Positions 44,536 to 57,058 of a stretch of 64,000 bases of DNA are shown here, one piece after another (the stretch's first letter is position 1; every line of letters begins with the position of its first letter). Origin of the DNA: Agaricus subrufescens (Eukaryota; Basidiomycota; Agaricomycetes; Agaricales; Agaricaceae); NCBI GenBank assembly GCA_029945375.1, contig CM057062.1, positions 1,302,001 to 1,366,000 on the forward strand. Reading direction: 5' to 3'. The notes beneath the pieces were generated by a model. It searched no databases, was not told the origin of the DNA, and saw only the letters and a program-made list of their open reading frames with translations. Made by a program: the position numbers and the translations under genes.

Positions 44536-46220
44536 GGTGGATGCAAGGGAAGGTGGTCCGATAAGCAACACTTGGCGGGAAAATTTGCATCTTATATGTA
44601 TATATATTGAGTTGCACACTCTCCTCAGAGACCGTCAGTCAATCACGTCATCTCAGATTGATTTGACGAAAATGATCGATCGCTTATCAATGTGCAAATC
44701 TGTCCGACCCGGGCAACCTCTATGAATCAAATCTAGACATTCGTAACCATCGACGGGGACCATATACTGTGCTCGTCTGTAGCAATAGTCGACGTGCTGC
44801 ACAGGAAGTAGGGCTGCACTCAGCGGAGATTATCTAGTTGAGCTCGAGCCTAATCGATTTTGTCAGTTCCGACTAATCGAACCACTACGATCAGCAGGCT
44901 GTTATATATGGCAGGCAATATCCCACATACCCAGATATGACTGCGCGAATCAACTAACCCTTCCATCTCAGTCGGGCGTCAGTGACAGCCTTGGAGTGTA
45001 ATAACAACACGGAAGGCCTTGCGGTGTCAGTTTTTGGGCGTATTTGCAGACTCTGGACAACACCAGTAAGCTCGGATCAAGAGAAGTACGCCTTCAAAGG
45101 GTTTGGTTTAAGGAGCCTGCTGTCTATGGCGGAGATTTGTGCACTGGAAACCGGAATACGAGACCAGTGCTATTGCGATACTTCCATGCCTGATGTTAGA
45201 GAAAGTGCACTCCACAGCGGTACAGAAGGGTAGAATTTCCAAACTTGAAGAAAACGCAGGGGATTGATGGTAAAGTAAGGTCCCGAGCGTCTTCGTCGTT
45301 ATAGGCTCGGCTCGGTGACACCTAGGTTGGGTCGATACGAACAATTGTGGTCCTAGCCGGGGCTCTGTCTATAATCCACCAAGAATTTGGCCCTCAGAAA
45401 CTGACAGTGAAAAATGCAGAGAGTAGGCTTACTTGTAGAAGGGGTTGACCATACTTGCTCACCAAGAAGTCAGGGTAGGGTTCCTAGACTGATACCTCTG
45501 ACCACTAGAATGACTATCACAGAATACTACAGAGGTCCAAGGACACACGGTAGCCGAGTTGCGGGGCAACATATTCTCGGTGGAATTCATGCAGTCGACA
45601 GAAGGATTGATGCAGTTTGCCGTTCCAATTTTGATCGGAGCTGTAATGCATGTTGATGCCGGATCACCCAGCTATTTGTGGCTCTCACTCTGAACACACA
45701 ATGGTCTTCCTTACTGAGTGAGCGGCCCGCGTTTATTCAGCATAAAAGGAAAGCCAAAAACGGATGTTCGCCGCCACTCCGCTCGGAGTTTGCACAAGTC
45801 TCGGAATATCTTGACGGTACGTGTTGAATAACGATTGTTGCTATTATTGTTTTCAACTTTCCACAGAAACAAAACCACCAGTAAACGAGCATTTTGCCCA
45901 ACAAGGCTTTCATTGCTGTCCGTCAACGTCGCCACACAACGCTAATGTCGCTATTGTCGCTTTTCTAAGCTGGTTGCCAAGGAAAATAACCAAAACAAGG
46001 ACGAGTGGCGGAGACAATCATGTAACTGTGGGTCCTTGGTATTGTCCTTAATTCGAGAGGTTTTTCAATAAATACTTAGGAATAAGGGTGGTCTGAATCT
46101 CAGAATATTTCCTCGCTTTTCCAAATCCTTCGCCACAACATCAGCTGTTGATCAGCAATTCACGTCATTAATTCCCCTTCACAATCTAGATTTAATACGC
46201 CTATAGGCGACACAGATCAC
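44536..46220. other. Long intergenic region, relic at 45433-45452
   Basis: 1.7 kb with no supported gene. Short open stretches lack homology or splice context. At 45452-45433 (minus) a 20-nt copy of exon 1 of the sulfhydrylase plus its GTAAGC donor is present. The first ~300 bp include the sulfhydrylase promoter. Confidence 0.5.
45433..45452 (-). pseudogene. Relic of sulfhydrylase exon 1
   Basis: Reads MVNPFYK-type, against MANPFYK in the gene: 17 of 20 bases match, the three changes are transitions, and the splice donor GTAAGC follows at the same place. The intron and exon 2 do not match further on, so only the exon edge was kept or copied. Confidence 0.55.
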
Positions 46221-48022
46221 ATGAAAAACAACTACCGAAACGACTTTCGGGAACACAAGATCCAAGTCATGGATCAAGTTGCACTCCTACAAGAAGAATT
46301 AACCGACTTTAAGAAGTGGGCACAATCAGAAGAAGGCGCAGTTGACATTGTGGAAGGTATCAAAAAGTAATTAGCATTCTTGACGTTCCTTGGAAATTCT
46401 ACTAACTATTATATCTCTAGTGACATGTTGCATTTTGTCGAAAATATTGCCAAGGATATGCGCACAGCCTTTGACAATAGTAAATCTGTTGTGGTCCCCT
46501 ACTTTGACCCTGATACACTAGGGTATCCCTCCTACGAGGTTCGTACTCGCGTACCTCTTTGAATTGAAAGAAATATTAATAAGGCACAGTCTACCGAGGA
46601 TGAATATGGTTCTGTTACAAGTAATGCAACCATCATAAATCGCACGAAGTGAGCTTCAATGTGATCGCCTTTTGGGTAGTGCTTAATTTTCTTTACAGTG
46701 GCGTCACAGACTTCACCGAGTAAGCAGATACTTCTATTTCTAGAAGACATCTTTGTCGTCTAATGCACTGATCTTCTAGGCCCATCATGAAGATAGAGGA
46801 TGAAGAACCCTTAACTTCTTTGTGGAAAGGAAAGGCACGAGAGGTTAATCCTCTGGAACGTGTGGTAATTGTTACGTTCGTTCTCCTTGCATAAGCAAAA
46901 GACTGAACGAAGTCACCAAGATTGATACGGATATACCTCTTGTCCCATATGTGGGCAAAGGAAAAGGGCCGGGGGTACCCTATGGTGCATCTACCACTAC
47001 CTACACAAAAGTTGTTGGTTGCGAAACGTTGGCTACATCGAGTACCGTCGTCTGGGAGAGTTTTGAGAATCTAGTTAAAGAGGTGAACGTTTTCCAGGAG
47101 AGCTGGGGAATGGGGTTGTCAGGAGCAGAAGTCTTGAAGAAGCTTGCAAGGTAATTGTTGTTATCACTCAGAGTCTGTTGTATCTAACGGGTGTATTTCA
47201 ATTTAGGGCGATGCGAGATCAAGCGACAAGTATTCAGACGTTTATTGGACACGTGGTAAGTGCTTGCTGTGTCTCTTCTAAATGAACTCTTCGATGTTGA
47301 TGAATGCAATAGTCACCTTCTCGCAGTGCGCGTGATAACTCTACAGATCGTCATTTGTGAGTCCACAATAGTCGTTTTTCATATGAAGATTCTTTAATCG
47401 CGATTTTAGACGTACTTCAGGGCAGCCCACTACGCCTTCTCAAAATGGACGCGAAGCAACGCCAGCTGAGACAGACCCAACGGAACGCAACTCAGCCCAG
47501 TACAAGATTACCATACCTGCAAGGGCAAACATACAATTACCTCCTAGGCAGATGCGGAAGAAGAACAAACACTTTGCTGAAAATAGGTTCAATTACAAAG
47601 TCAACGGCCAACTAGAAGGCGAAGCCAGAGAAGAGGAAGTGGCGCTGAATTTCGAATCCATCAGTCAGGCTTTCCGTCCAGTGCAAAGGAGGACACGCTA
47701 CAACTTACGCTCAAATGCTAGAAGAAATAACGTCGCAGGACCATCGCGTCTGCCGGAAGGGCCTACCCCAACTGAGCCAAAACAAAACAAGAAGGATGTC
47801 TCAAAACCCGAAGGCAGTAAACCCGAAGGCAGTAAACGAACGAATAAGAAGCGTCAAGTCGAAGATGAGGACGACAATTCTCACAAGAACAAAAAGAGAC
47901 GCCGAGAGGATGAAGTCCCAAAGCGAGAAGTGAAGAAAGAGGGCCCGAACAACAAGAGGAAACGAAAGGACGAGAATGTGAATGAAGAGAAGAAGACGCG
48001 GAAAAGAACTAAACGTAATTGA
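46221..48022 (+). CDS. Basic nuclear protein, unknown function
   Basis: Nine exons (46221-46366, 46421-46538, 46584-46648, 46699-46719, 46780-46864, 46921-47150, 47207-47255, 47313-47356, 47410-48022) join in phase to 456 aa. The consistency of eight phases strongly supports a real gene. I do not recognise the family. The first two thirds are mixed and partly helical. The last ~120 residues are very rich in Lys, Arg and Glu (KKRRRED, NKRKRKDE, KKTRKRTKRN) with several likely nuclear localisation signals, and a short repeat KPEGS appears twice. The fourth exon is 21 nt. Confidence 0.75.
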
Positions 48023-48701
48023 ATCTTCATTGATGGACTCTTAGATGATTATACGCAATAGAAATACTTTATTGAGTCTCTTTCATAATACACGTAGCTC
48101 CTAATGTATACCCATAATGTATCCTTACGACTATAACTTTCTATTGCGATGTTTGTGATGATTCTGGATCGCTGTTTCATTTGAGGGGAGATATTCTATC
48201 CCCCAACCGATTGTTCCGTGTTCGATGAGGCAGCTGTCCCTTGAAGTTTGATATATGTACATCCGTCCTGGAGTGATGCTACCTCTAGGTGACATCTCGC
48301 ACTATCATCACTGATCGCACATCATATTGGCGCGGATCATGTTGCCCAATCCTGGACCCACGATCATCAATTGTCAACTAAGAATGACACGCATACTAAT
48401 GATAAACGTAATTGTCTCAACTAAATGATCCCTATTGTTGAAAAATATTCGAGAGTAGATTAGATTGTTGTTATCCGCCAGTTTGCAAATTTATGGAAAT
48501 ATGGAAATTTGAAGAACAAAAGAACAAGATAATTCAATTCGCTGATACAGACCAAGTCAGAGCTTTATGTTGTCTCGGTTGAATTACGACATACAATACG
48601 GCATATGGTGATGATGTCACCGCGCTGTCGTCACTTGTTGTCTCCTCCCTTCACTACCGGCTCGCGTGGATCCAGCGTGCAGGCCACTGCTGACGCCGAG
48701 T
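48023..48701. other. Intergenic region upstream of the RhoGEF gene
   Basis: 679 bp. AT-rich after the previous gene, then a C/T-rich stretch (TTGTCTCCTCCCTTCAC) just before the RhoGEF frame, typical of a fungal 5' leader. An upstream exon cannot be excluded. Confidence 0.4.
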
Positions 48702-51700
48702 ATGCCTTCGGCAACGTTGAGGCCAGTCAGGTCACTCGCTAGTCCAAATACTGGTGCAGGATTCACCTCCCAGCATCCCAACTTCTATCCTCCTTCATAC
48801 TACGCAGCAGCTAATGGACTTGTATATCCTCAGAAACGTCACAATCGTGCTGTACAACCCTCTTTATTGACTGGTAACGGGCATCACAACACCGCGGGGC
48901 ATTACGAGCGGTTTGTGCCTGTGTCATACATTCCAGAGACTTCGTCCTCTGAGTCGTCGTTCGAACTCAAACACCCGCCAGCCAACTCTTCCAACCATTC
49001 CCATGCGTCCAAGTCGACTAAACAAGAGAAGCGCCAGAGCCAAATTACTGGACTCCCTCAATTGGAGGCCAATCTCCTTCCTTCTTTACGGGACACTGTC
49101 GTCAAGATGACGCGTCCTCCTACCAGAATTGCGCCTTACCGGTCTGCTTTCACGCAGGACGATGATTTACCAGAGTCTCAAGAGCAAGCAGTCCGCGCGC
49201 TTTCGAAGTCAAGTAACCATCCCTCCGATTTTTCTAGTAATGCACATGATCCTCGCTCCGCACACAAACGAGGGTTTCTTTCGCATCGTGATCCCCCGCC
49301 CTCCGATGATTCGTCTGTTGACGGTGCACCCCAGAGACACAAGGAATTCCTGAGGTTGACCCCACATATGACTCCCCGGATTACTTTTCAAGGCCAGGAA
49401 ACACCACGGGCTGATTTCGGTGCTGCCTCCCCAACTACTCGCCCATCACTGCGGCCTATCAAGAGCATTTTGGCACGCAAGAGCCCAATTACGCCGACAA
49501 GTGCTTCTGTTGGACTTCCCAAGAACTCAGCCCCAAAAGTAAGCTCCCCATCTCCTCCTGGCCCTTGTACTGAAGTTCTCAATAACCTAGTCCTCTCTCC
49601 AAACTCCCAAACCAAAACCCAGTTTATTACGTTCACCGTCTCGTGCCGATCGTGATAAACCGAATGACCATCGTTCCTACGTATCTACAGTGAACGACAG
49701 TGCTTTGGGTCGAGAGAAACGCGACAGATCACTATCGCCTTGGCCAGAAAGGCACTTGGATTCGAACATCCCTCGATTTCGGGCTCGTCCTTTGATAGAC
49801 AATCCACAAACATCTTCCTCAGACTCGTCTGATCTCGAATCTCGCTATGAACAGCGACGGAAGGAGCGACAGAAGCCGATCCCCACTAACGTGAATTCGC
49901 TACCTAAAGGCTCCCGTGATCGCAATCACAGTATCAAGTTTTCTCTTCGTTCACGAAAACCGCAATCCAGGGTCGGCCTCGGTCTTGATTATCATTTTCC
50001 AGACGTAAAATCACCTCGCGTTGTAGTGGATAGTGATGGCCCAAATATTCCTCCTAGTCTTACGGCGATCGATACTCCTAGATTTTCCATTGTCTCATTC
50101 GCTTCGTCCGCTTCTCGGTATTCCACGGCCTCTGATGATGATCCTCCGCCCGCTGCGCCACCCAAGAGTGACTACGAGAGACAACGGGAAGCTCTGTTGA
50201 AGATTGTTTCAACCCTGGACCAGAGACCTCAGCGTCGGGCAACTCAGTCCAGTGAAAGCAGTGAGTATCACGGAATTGAAGGTGTCGCATATAGTGCCTC
50301 TAGCGAATTAGTAGTCCAAGATGGAGCACGGGCAGCTCCCGTTATCCATAGCTCTAGTGTCAAGGGAAACAGGCGGCGCTCGCAGTATATGCCTGGTTCA
50401 TTGCCTCTTTCTTTTGTGGAAAGTTCGCGTGTATCCTCACCTCAGCGTACGTTTCCTTAACCTCCAGTTGTAATCCGGCTTACCATCAAGAAGGAGAGAC
50501 GAAGCCCGAAATCAATGGGGTGGGGAGCGCGACTGCTCAACTTGCTCGGCGATCTCTGGTGATTGCAGCAAAAGAACGAGAGGCGTTCGGATTACGGCCC
50601 TCTGATTCTGAAGAATATCGGAAAGAATATGAAAAGCTTCGTAATCACTCACGCCATGAGAGTCGCTTGTCTGAATCCTCACTGGACGATATAGATGAAC
50701 CGCCGGACAGTTCGCTCAGTCACGAAGCTTCTCATATGTTTCACTCAATTCAAGCAGGCTCAAACTCATCGGAGGGTAAACTTTCAGCTTCAGGAAATGA
50801 TGGTTCGAAACCGGTGGGCCAAGTACTTCCAGTTGTATGGCGTTATGGTCAATACTGATACTCACGAATAGGAACCATCAGAACCTGTGAAACGGAAAAT
50901 AGAAAACATAAAGCTATATCCTGAAGGACCGACGTGCGCAGCTGAAGAGCGTGAAGAGGAGCCGCTAGCTGATGGCATGGACCGCCTGTTGGACACCGAG
51001 AAGAATTTCGTCAAGCAAATGCAGACCTGCATTCAGCATTACGTCCTTCCTTTGCGTGTAAATGGAAGTCGTAGGTGGATTTCTGGAGTTCCACCTGACA
51101 TCTCGCGCTTCCTAGACTGGTTCGAAGACATATTTCATATGCATGAGCAAGTGCTGGCGATACTTCGTGGCACCAGGTCCGACATCATACGACAATTTTT
51201 ACTGTTCCTTCCAAAGTTTGAGATCTATCAGCCATATATAGCTCGCCTGGGAGAAATTTCACGGCGAATTCAAAACTTGCCTGAAGAAGAGAGCGATTTC
51301 GAGTGCTTCGTGGAACTACAGGACAAGCAGATGTTGAAGAGCGGATGGTCACTCTCAAGGTACATCTCTGAACCTGAGAAACGGCTGAAGGAGTATCTTG
51401 AGTTGTTTTCAGTCGGTATTCTTTTCCCATGTGGGCTCGCTCTGATCCCTTCCATTAATCACAGGGTTTGCTTCCGATAACACCGCGACAGGACCCCCAG
51501 TATATTGCTCTCTTCAGCCTCGTACGCTCCGTGCACTTGATTATCGACGTGATGGCCACTGTCAAACAAGAAGAACTAGAGCATCAGACGGTTGTTACAC
51601 TTCTCAGCTGTTTTGAAAGCCCCTCTTCTCTCGGATATCTGGCGGATCGTAAGCGTGTTCTACTTTGGAATGGGCTGTTGGCTTTAAAATGGATCACGAG

Positions 51701-52935
51701 CGAGGATCGACTACCACGGAATAAGAAAACGGAGCTTGATACACGGGCGCGAATGTTATCAAGAGCCATCATTGACTGGGAAACCAAAGGATCTGATCTC
51801 TCTCATCTCGATGGGCGCCGTAATAGTTTTTCTTCCTATAGTTCTGTTTCGGGTTCCTCTATGGCTCCAGACTGCCTACAGGAAGAGCTTCCCGATTTGT
51901 GCCAAGATACATCCACGGCCTCTAGTCAAGTGTTTGCTTCTGTGTTTTCTGATCTTGTCGTTTTTGGCGAACCTGTGCCTGCGGCCTCAAATTCAAATTC
52001 GATGTCTTACCGGTTACTAGAATCCATTGGGCTGGCTCGTGTCTTCTCAGTCAAAGGGCATGACATGGAATCAGACACAAGACCTGGTGAGAAATCTTCT
52101 AAATCTAGCGAGCGCCTCTCAACGTCCGTAGATTCATCTTCGGTTTTGATCGAGATAATTCCTGTCAATACAGTGGACGCCAGCCTCAGAAACATGGTTG
52201 CCCGTATCGAACGTCTACAGGTTTCTCTACCAGATATGACCCCTGGTGCTGTCAATTCCAAACAAGATTTTTTGTCTGCTCTTCGACGCTCTAGTGATCA
52301 CACGAGGCAGCTGTGGTGTCGGCCATGGAAAACTGTGACTACCCCTCAATTTCCGTCTTCACTTGGCGATTCCGGGTTTCCCTTTCATAGAAGTCCTTCT
52401 GGCCCTCAAGCACATGCTTCCAAGTCAAAGTCGCGTGATACGAGTGTCTCCTTAGAGGAACGGGAAGAAAGAAACTGGTGGTCTCTTCGTTTTCATCAAG
52501 TCATGACTATCAAACGACAAGTGACGGTTTCGATGTAACATACTCTAACTCGATACAGACTTACATCTGTCTTGTCTTGTTTATCAGTTTGATGTGCCAT
52601 CCTCGAAGCCCAGTCAAAGAACCTGCCGGAAAAATATTTTTCTACCCGCACACGTCGCGCTTTCCCACACTTTTAGGCAAACAAACTTCTCGACTCTACA
52701 GGGGCTCTTAGTTGTGGGAACGGAGGATAGTGTTCTGCGAACGGGACTGAAATTGCATCCGGCAAGGTCCAAGAGTATTGCTAGTGCCTTCGGCGCTCTA
52801 CTTAGGAGTTACACTGAATCCACACATCTCAAATTACATTCTTTACCCCTATTACTTGAATATACCAACGCAATAATCATACCAGAATCATACTGCCGCG
52901 ACAACGACCGACGTGGTAACCCTTGGCATTTGTGA
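48702..52935 (+). CDS. Rho guanine-nucleotide exchange factor (DH-PH)
   Basis: Activates Rho-type GTPases by GDP release; expected at the cell cortex. Six exons (48702-49538, 49591-50446, 50491-50822, 50872-51411, 51465-52499, 52588-52935) keep phase throughout and give 1315 aa. The first ~680 residues are low-complexity, Ser/Pro-rich and probably disordered. The DH domain starts near residue 710 (LLDTEKNFVKQM) and includes FLPKFEIYQPYIARL, the conserved helix LSRYISEPEKRLKEYLELF and LLPITPRQDPQY. A PH-like region follows (about residues 1010-1200). The start is the first ATG in a frame also open upstream. The last exon is the least certain; it overlaps the end of the convergent gene. Confidence 0.85.
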
Positions 52936-54852
52936 TGGGTCAAACTGACTGAAAATAGTCTGAAAAGTAGTTCAGTTGAGGATAGTGGTGGCTGAGAAAT
53001 AAGGACACATACTCCCTCCTTAGCTTCCACTCTTCCTGTACTAGATGTAAATGTCCGTGAGTGCATGTGGAGTTTGTTGGATGAAACTCCAGCTCCTGAT
53101 GCATATTTGTCCTTCAAACTAGACCTTCCGTTTAACCTGCGTTTATGGTGTGTTCAATTTAGGTTTTCGTTGTTAGATATTCTTGGGACTTACATTGCAA
53201 CTATCATCATCGCAGGAGTAGAATTAGTGAAAGTAGATGTGAATGAAATACCCGATTGACTTACAGAATGTGTTGGCGTATAGTTTTGTGACATTGACAT
53301 GGAAGGCAAACCTGCGGAGATAGAGGGGTAAATCGGGATGAGTGTGGGGCGAGGAACGAGATGAGGAAAGGGTGTTTACCAGATAAGTTTTCCAGGGGAA
53401 GAATAGAATGTGATCAAAAGCAATACTTGGACAAGGGTGACGAGGACGCCTCTGTGAACGACGAAATGAATCAATGAGCTCAATGTGGCGTTCGTCCTGG
53501 TTGGTATCGGTTTATTAAAATTTGTCTATGAGTGAGATGTATTTTTGTTGCTTACTGGCTAATGCCTGTTTTTGCCGTTGAAAGGAAAAGGCACATTGCG
53601 ATAGTGGCGAGGATGTCGGTGATAGCTCCAGCACCCTTAGCTATTCCGAAAAATATCTTTTGATGATTTTTCGTGTTACTGGCTTTGATATAGGACTATG
53701 AAGTTGACACTCACTGAGAATGTATCGTTCCTGTTGGACAAGACACCGTGCTTAAAGACATACATTGTGGTCACGCAGCCTGCGTCGAAAGATGAGCTCC
53801 ACGAGCAAAATTAAATCTGGACCCGGACTCGCACTTACCAATACCGCCGGCTTAGAGTCAAAAAAAGGAGCATTAGTCTGGCAAGCTAAAAGATAGCACT
53901 TGACATGATGCCTACCGAACGCTACTACGAGGAAAAAGACCTTATGTACCCCACTACTTCAGTCCATTTTCGTGACACAAATGAACTTGGTTGACTCACG
54001 ATAGCAGCAATAGCCCACCAGGTTCCTCTTCCTGTTCGTTTAACTATCACACGTATCAACAACATGAGACAATCGAAACATATGTGCACACTCAAACCCC
54101 ACCATTGATCAATTGGTAAACGAAATATCCTTGCGAACTAAATGACACGGGTGTTAGCTAATTTTATCTTGTCTGTATTGAAAGAAGATTACTGACATGC
54201 TTGTGATCATTGTGGAAATTAGACATTCCGCGGAAAGCTCTCTATAAATTTTCCAGGGTGGTCAGTGAGATGCAAGTGCCGCATCGTTCGACTCACGGTG
54301 TAATGGCCCCTAAAGGTACCAGGGAGCCAAAGTGCGGCACCTTATTGTGAATTAATTAACAGTGCCGTAGGAACAAGAGTTGATGAAATTTACGAGATAA
54401 TAATATATCGATTGAGCACTCAAAGCTGAGGAAGTTATATCGAGGAACCTGTTGAAGGGCAGTGTTATTGATCAACTCGAGGAGTATTGCCTGAAAATAA
54501 TACGCACAACATGATGCCAGCCTTTATGATTATCGTTCAGCTGTCATGTAGGATTGATGGAAATAAAATACTGGACATACCGTAATCCGAATGTATTGTC
54601 GGTCACCATAACTCGGGAAATACACGTAAGCCTGCACAATCGTCATCCCCGTAAAGCTTAAGGAACCGACAATCAGAATAATGGTATTTTGACGATGAAC
54701 GGGGAGGTTAATCACAGAAGCGATAGTATGAAACCTGAGATTAAAAAAATTTGTTAGGCTTGCTCGTATAATGAACGGATGAATATTTTACCCCAATACA
54801 CAGGCGCAAAGACGGGTGTAAGGTTGATTTCCGGAACTAGTTGAGGATCCAT
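52888..54852 (-). CDS. Multi-pass membrane protein, DUF6534-like
   Basis: Many short exons on the minus strand from ATG 54852. Recognisable pieces in order: MDPQLVPEINLTPVFAPVYW, GMTIVQAYVYF, YYYLVPHFGSLVPLGAITP (across an intron), VKRTGRGTWWAIAAI, TTMYVFKHGVLSNRN, FFGIAKGAGAITDILATIAM, FVVHRGVLVTLVQVLLL and FHVNVTKLYANTFFAMLNG. These match the basidiomycete seven-helix DUF6534-type family as I remember it; its function is unknown. Near 54,420 the joining of two pieces needs an implausibly short intron, so a small lesion is possible. After a last intron the end is at 52888. The C-terminal tail is Ser/Thr-rich. Confidence 0.72.
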
Positions 54853-55475
54853 GTTGACTCCAATGTAACGGTCGTTTCAAAGGACACGTAACGACGGGCG
54901 GAGAGAAAACGGTGGAAAAAGGTACGGAAAGGGAGGACAAAATGTGATGTCAAGGCCCGACTTAATGGGGCCTTTTTACACTCTTATGATTGTATGTGGC
55001 CATGTTTTCATATGATATACACACCAGATCCTGATCAGGGGAGTCGACTAGTTGTTTCTATTTTTTCTTTCCACTAACGGCGGCGTTTCAACGTCCCACA
55101 ATCTGGCTCACAATGGCACTCTCACCATCATTCCATCAGTCTCCTGTTCCAAATAATTGCGTGAGATGTTGTTCTATTAATGTATATCAGCAAGTTATTA
55201 CTCGGCAGAAACGGGGGAATGCCGTTGAGACCTATAACATTGATATTGATATATATGCTGGTTGACCGCATGCGAGTGGCACTTGGACGAACCGCTGGTA
55301 TATGCATCAGTGTTGTACATGAAGGCTATGCGAATTGTACGTAATTTCCCCATTGTCAAAGCCTAGGCTGACAACCTCTTCAAGATGGTGATGGCAAGGT
55401 CCGGACTAAATTAGGGTGTCCATGTCAGTCTTGACACCGTCTTCCAATACCTCCACAGAAAGTTTAAGGCTCCAG

Positions 55476-55518
55476 CCGCCTTGGCGGTTCCCTGAGCTCC
55501 TTGGAGCCGAGGAGAACC
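55476..55518. repeat. Twin small hairpins
   Basis: CCGCC-TT-GGCGG and GCTCC-TT-GGAGC lie ~9 bp apart, and the second is inside a longer imperfect palindrome (55486-55518, GGTTC...GAACC). Both loops are TT. Confidence 0.6.
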
Positions 55519-56855
55519 GAGCTTAGGTGATTCTGGCTTTACCATGCTTTATTATTTACTCTCGGACAAGCCTGGCCGCTCAGTGAACTGTGACTTGATT
55601 CAACAGTCCAGCGTTGTTGTCGGGGAGTGATAGGCTTGACTTATGTACTGTCCAGCAGAAACACGAAAACCGTAGATCACGGGGCTGAGATTAATACAGA
55701 GAGCTATGCCAGTCATGGAGTACAACAAGGGTATTGATCGATGGGTCTCGGGCGCTGCTACTTGTCAAAGGTACTTGCCGCAGGCTGCTACTGATGCCGT
55801 CGCCAGGTGAAGGTCTCCACAATGTAAGTATGTTTATTTAAATAGAGCACCTCGGCCCAGGTGACCAACAACAGAACTTTGATTATCATTCGGACTCTTG
55901 ACATCATCTACTGGGCCTGACTGTGGGACGATCCGGCTCATATTTTTGAGCACGTCACGAGAACCTCGCTGAAAGAATGTTGAATTGTTGATTATGTCTA
56001 TTTCCCCGTTTCAAATACCGCACGACATTATTGATTCAACGCCTGTTACGGATGTTCATCGGCCATAGGACATGTGTTAGTTGATATCAGCTGCCATCAT
56101 GATCCACCTAACCAGTTCGCCGTTAAAGTGCATGACAACGTGAGAACAAATCCCTTTCACAGGGAAGTCACCTTAACTTTCAGTGTCTTAACTCTGGACC
56201 CGTCGGTCTTGCTCTGTCTCACCGTCCCGTTCAACCAGTCTCGGCCGCCAGCTCTTGTCATTCACAGTGCCATTTTGTAACATTATTGTAATTCCTTGCT
56301 TTCGATCTTCACACCTCCTGTGTTCTCAAACCTATAGGGTCTTCTTTCCGAAATTGGTAGCTTCCGAGTCATTGTACAGCCCAGGTACAGCCCCTGCAAT
56401 TCATATTCATTGTCAATAGATCCTGGGACCAGACCACGAGTGAACTAAAATAGAAATATTGGCTTTCGCATGAGTTAATGACAGGCACAGGCACAGACAC
56501 ACACTGCGAACCAAGAGTACGTACTACTTGTCTTATTAAGTTTGCTTAACCTAAGTAGATTCAACAATTTCGCTTGGTATCCCAACCTCCCTCGAGGTCC
56601 AAATTTTGTGATTTATATCATGATACATTGAAACATTTGCTGCTACAAGCGATTGACTCAATCAGTCTTACAGGCATATGGAATATCGAGCTTAAGATAA
56701 CAGGCTAAAACTCAACTATCAGGGGCAGTGATTGTGATTATCACTTTAGTTCAACGGTTACTTGAACCCAGTACCTCGTCAACAGAACCCCATTATTCAC
56801 AGGCCAATGCCCCTCGAGCTCCCTCCCCGGACATATCTTATTTGTTGCAGGCTTA

Positions 56856-57058
56856 TGTCGGGAAACTGGAAATGATCCCCTTGCGTTTGCCTGATCTTAA
56901 AAATGGCCCTGACGCTTTCTGACCCACCCTGATCAGACTGCCTGATCCTACCCGATCCTACAGGATTATGAACCCGACGGCCAATAGTATCTGATGTGGT
57001 AAAATCAGGCAAACGTAAACTGATCTAGCTTGATCAGGTAAATTTCGGTTTTCCGACA
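56856..57058. repeat. MITE-like element, 203 bp, inverted ends
   Basis: The left end TGTCGGGAAACTGGAAAT matches the reverse complement of the right end (TGTCGGAAAACCGAAAT) with few changes. A second inner block, CGTTTGCCTGATCTTA, is also inverted at 57000-57015. The middle has repeated CCTGATC/GATCAGG words. No coding capacity. A clear target duplication was not found. Confidence 0.6.
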
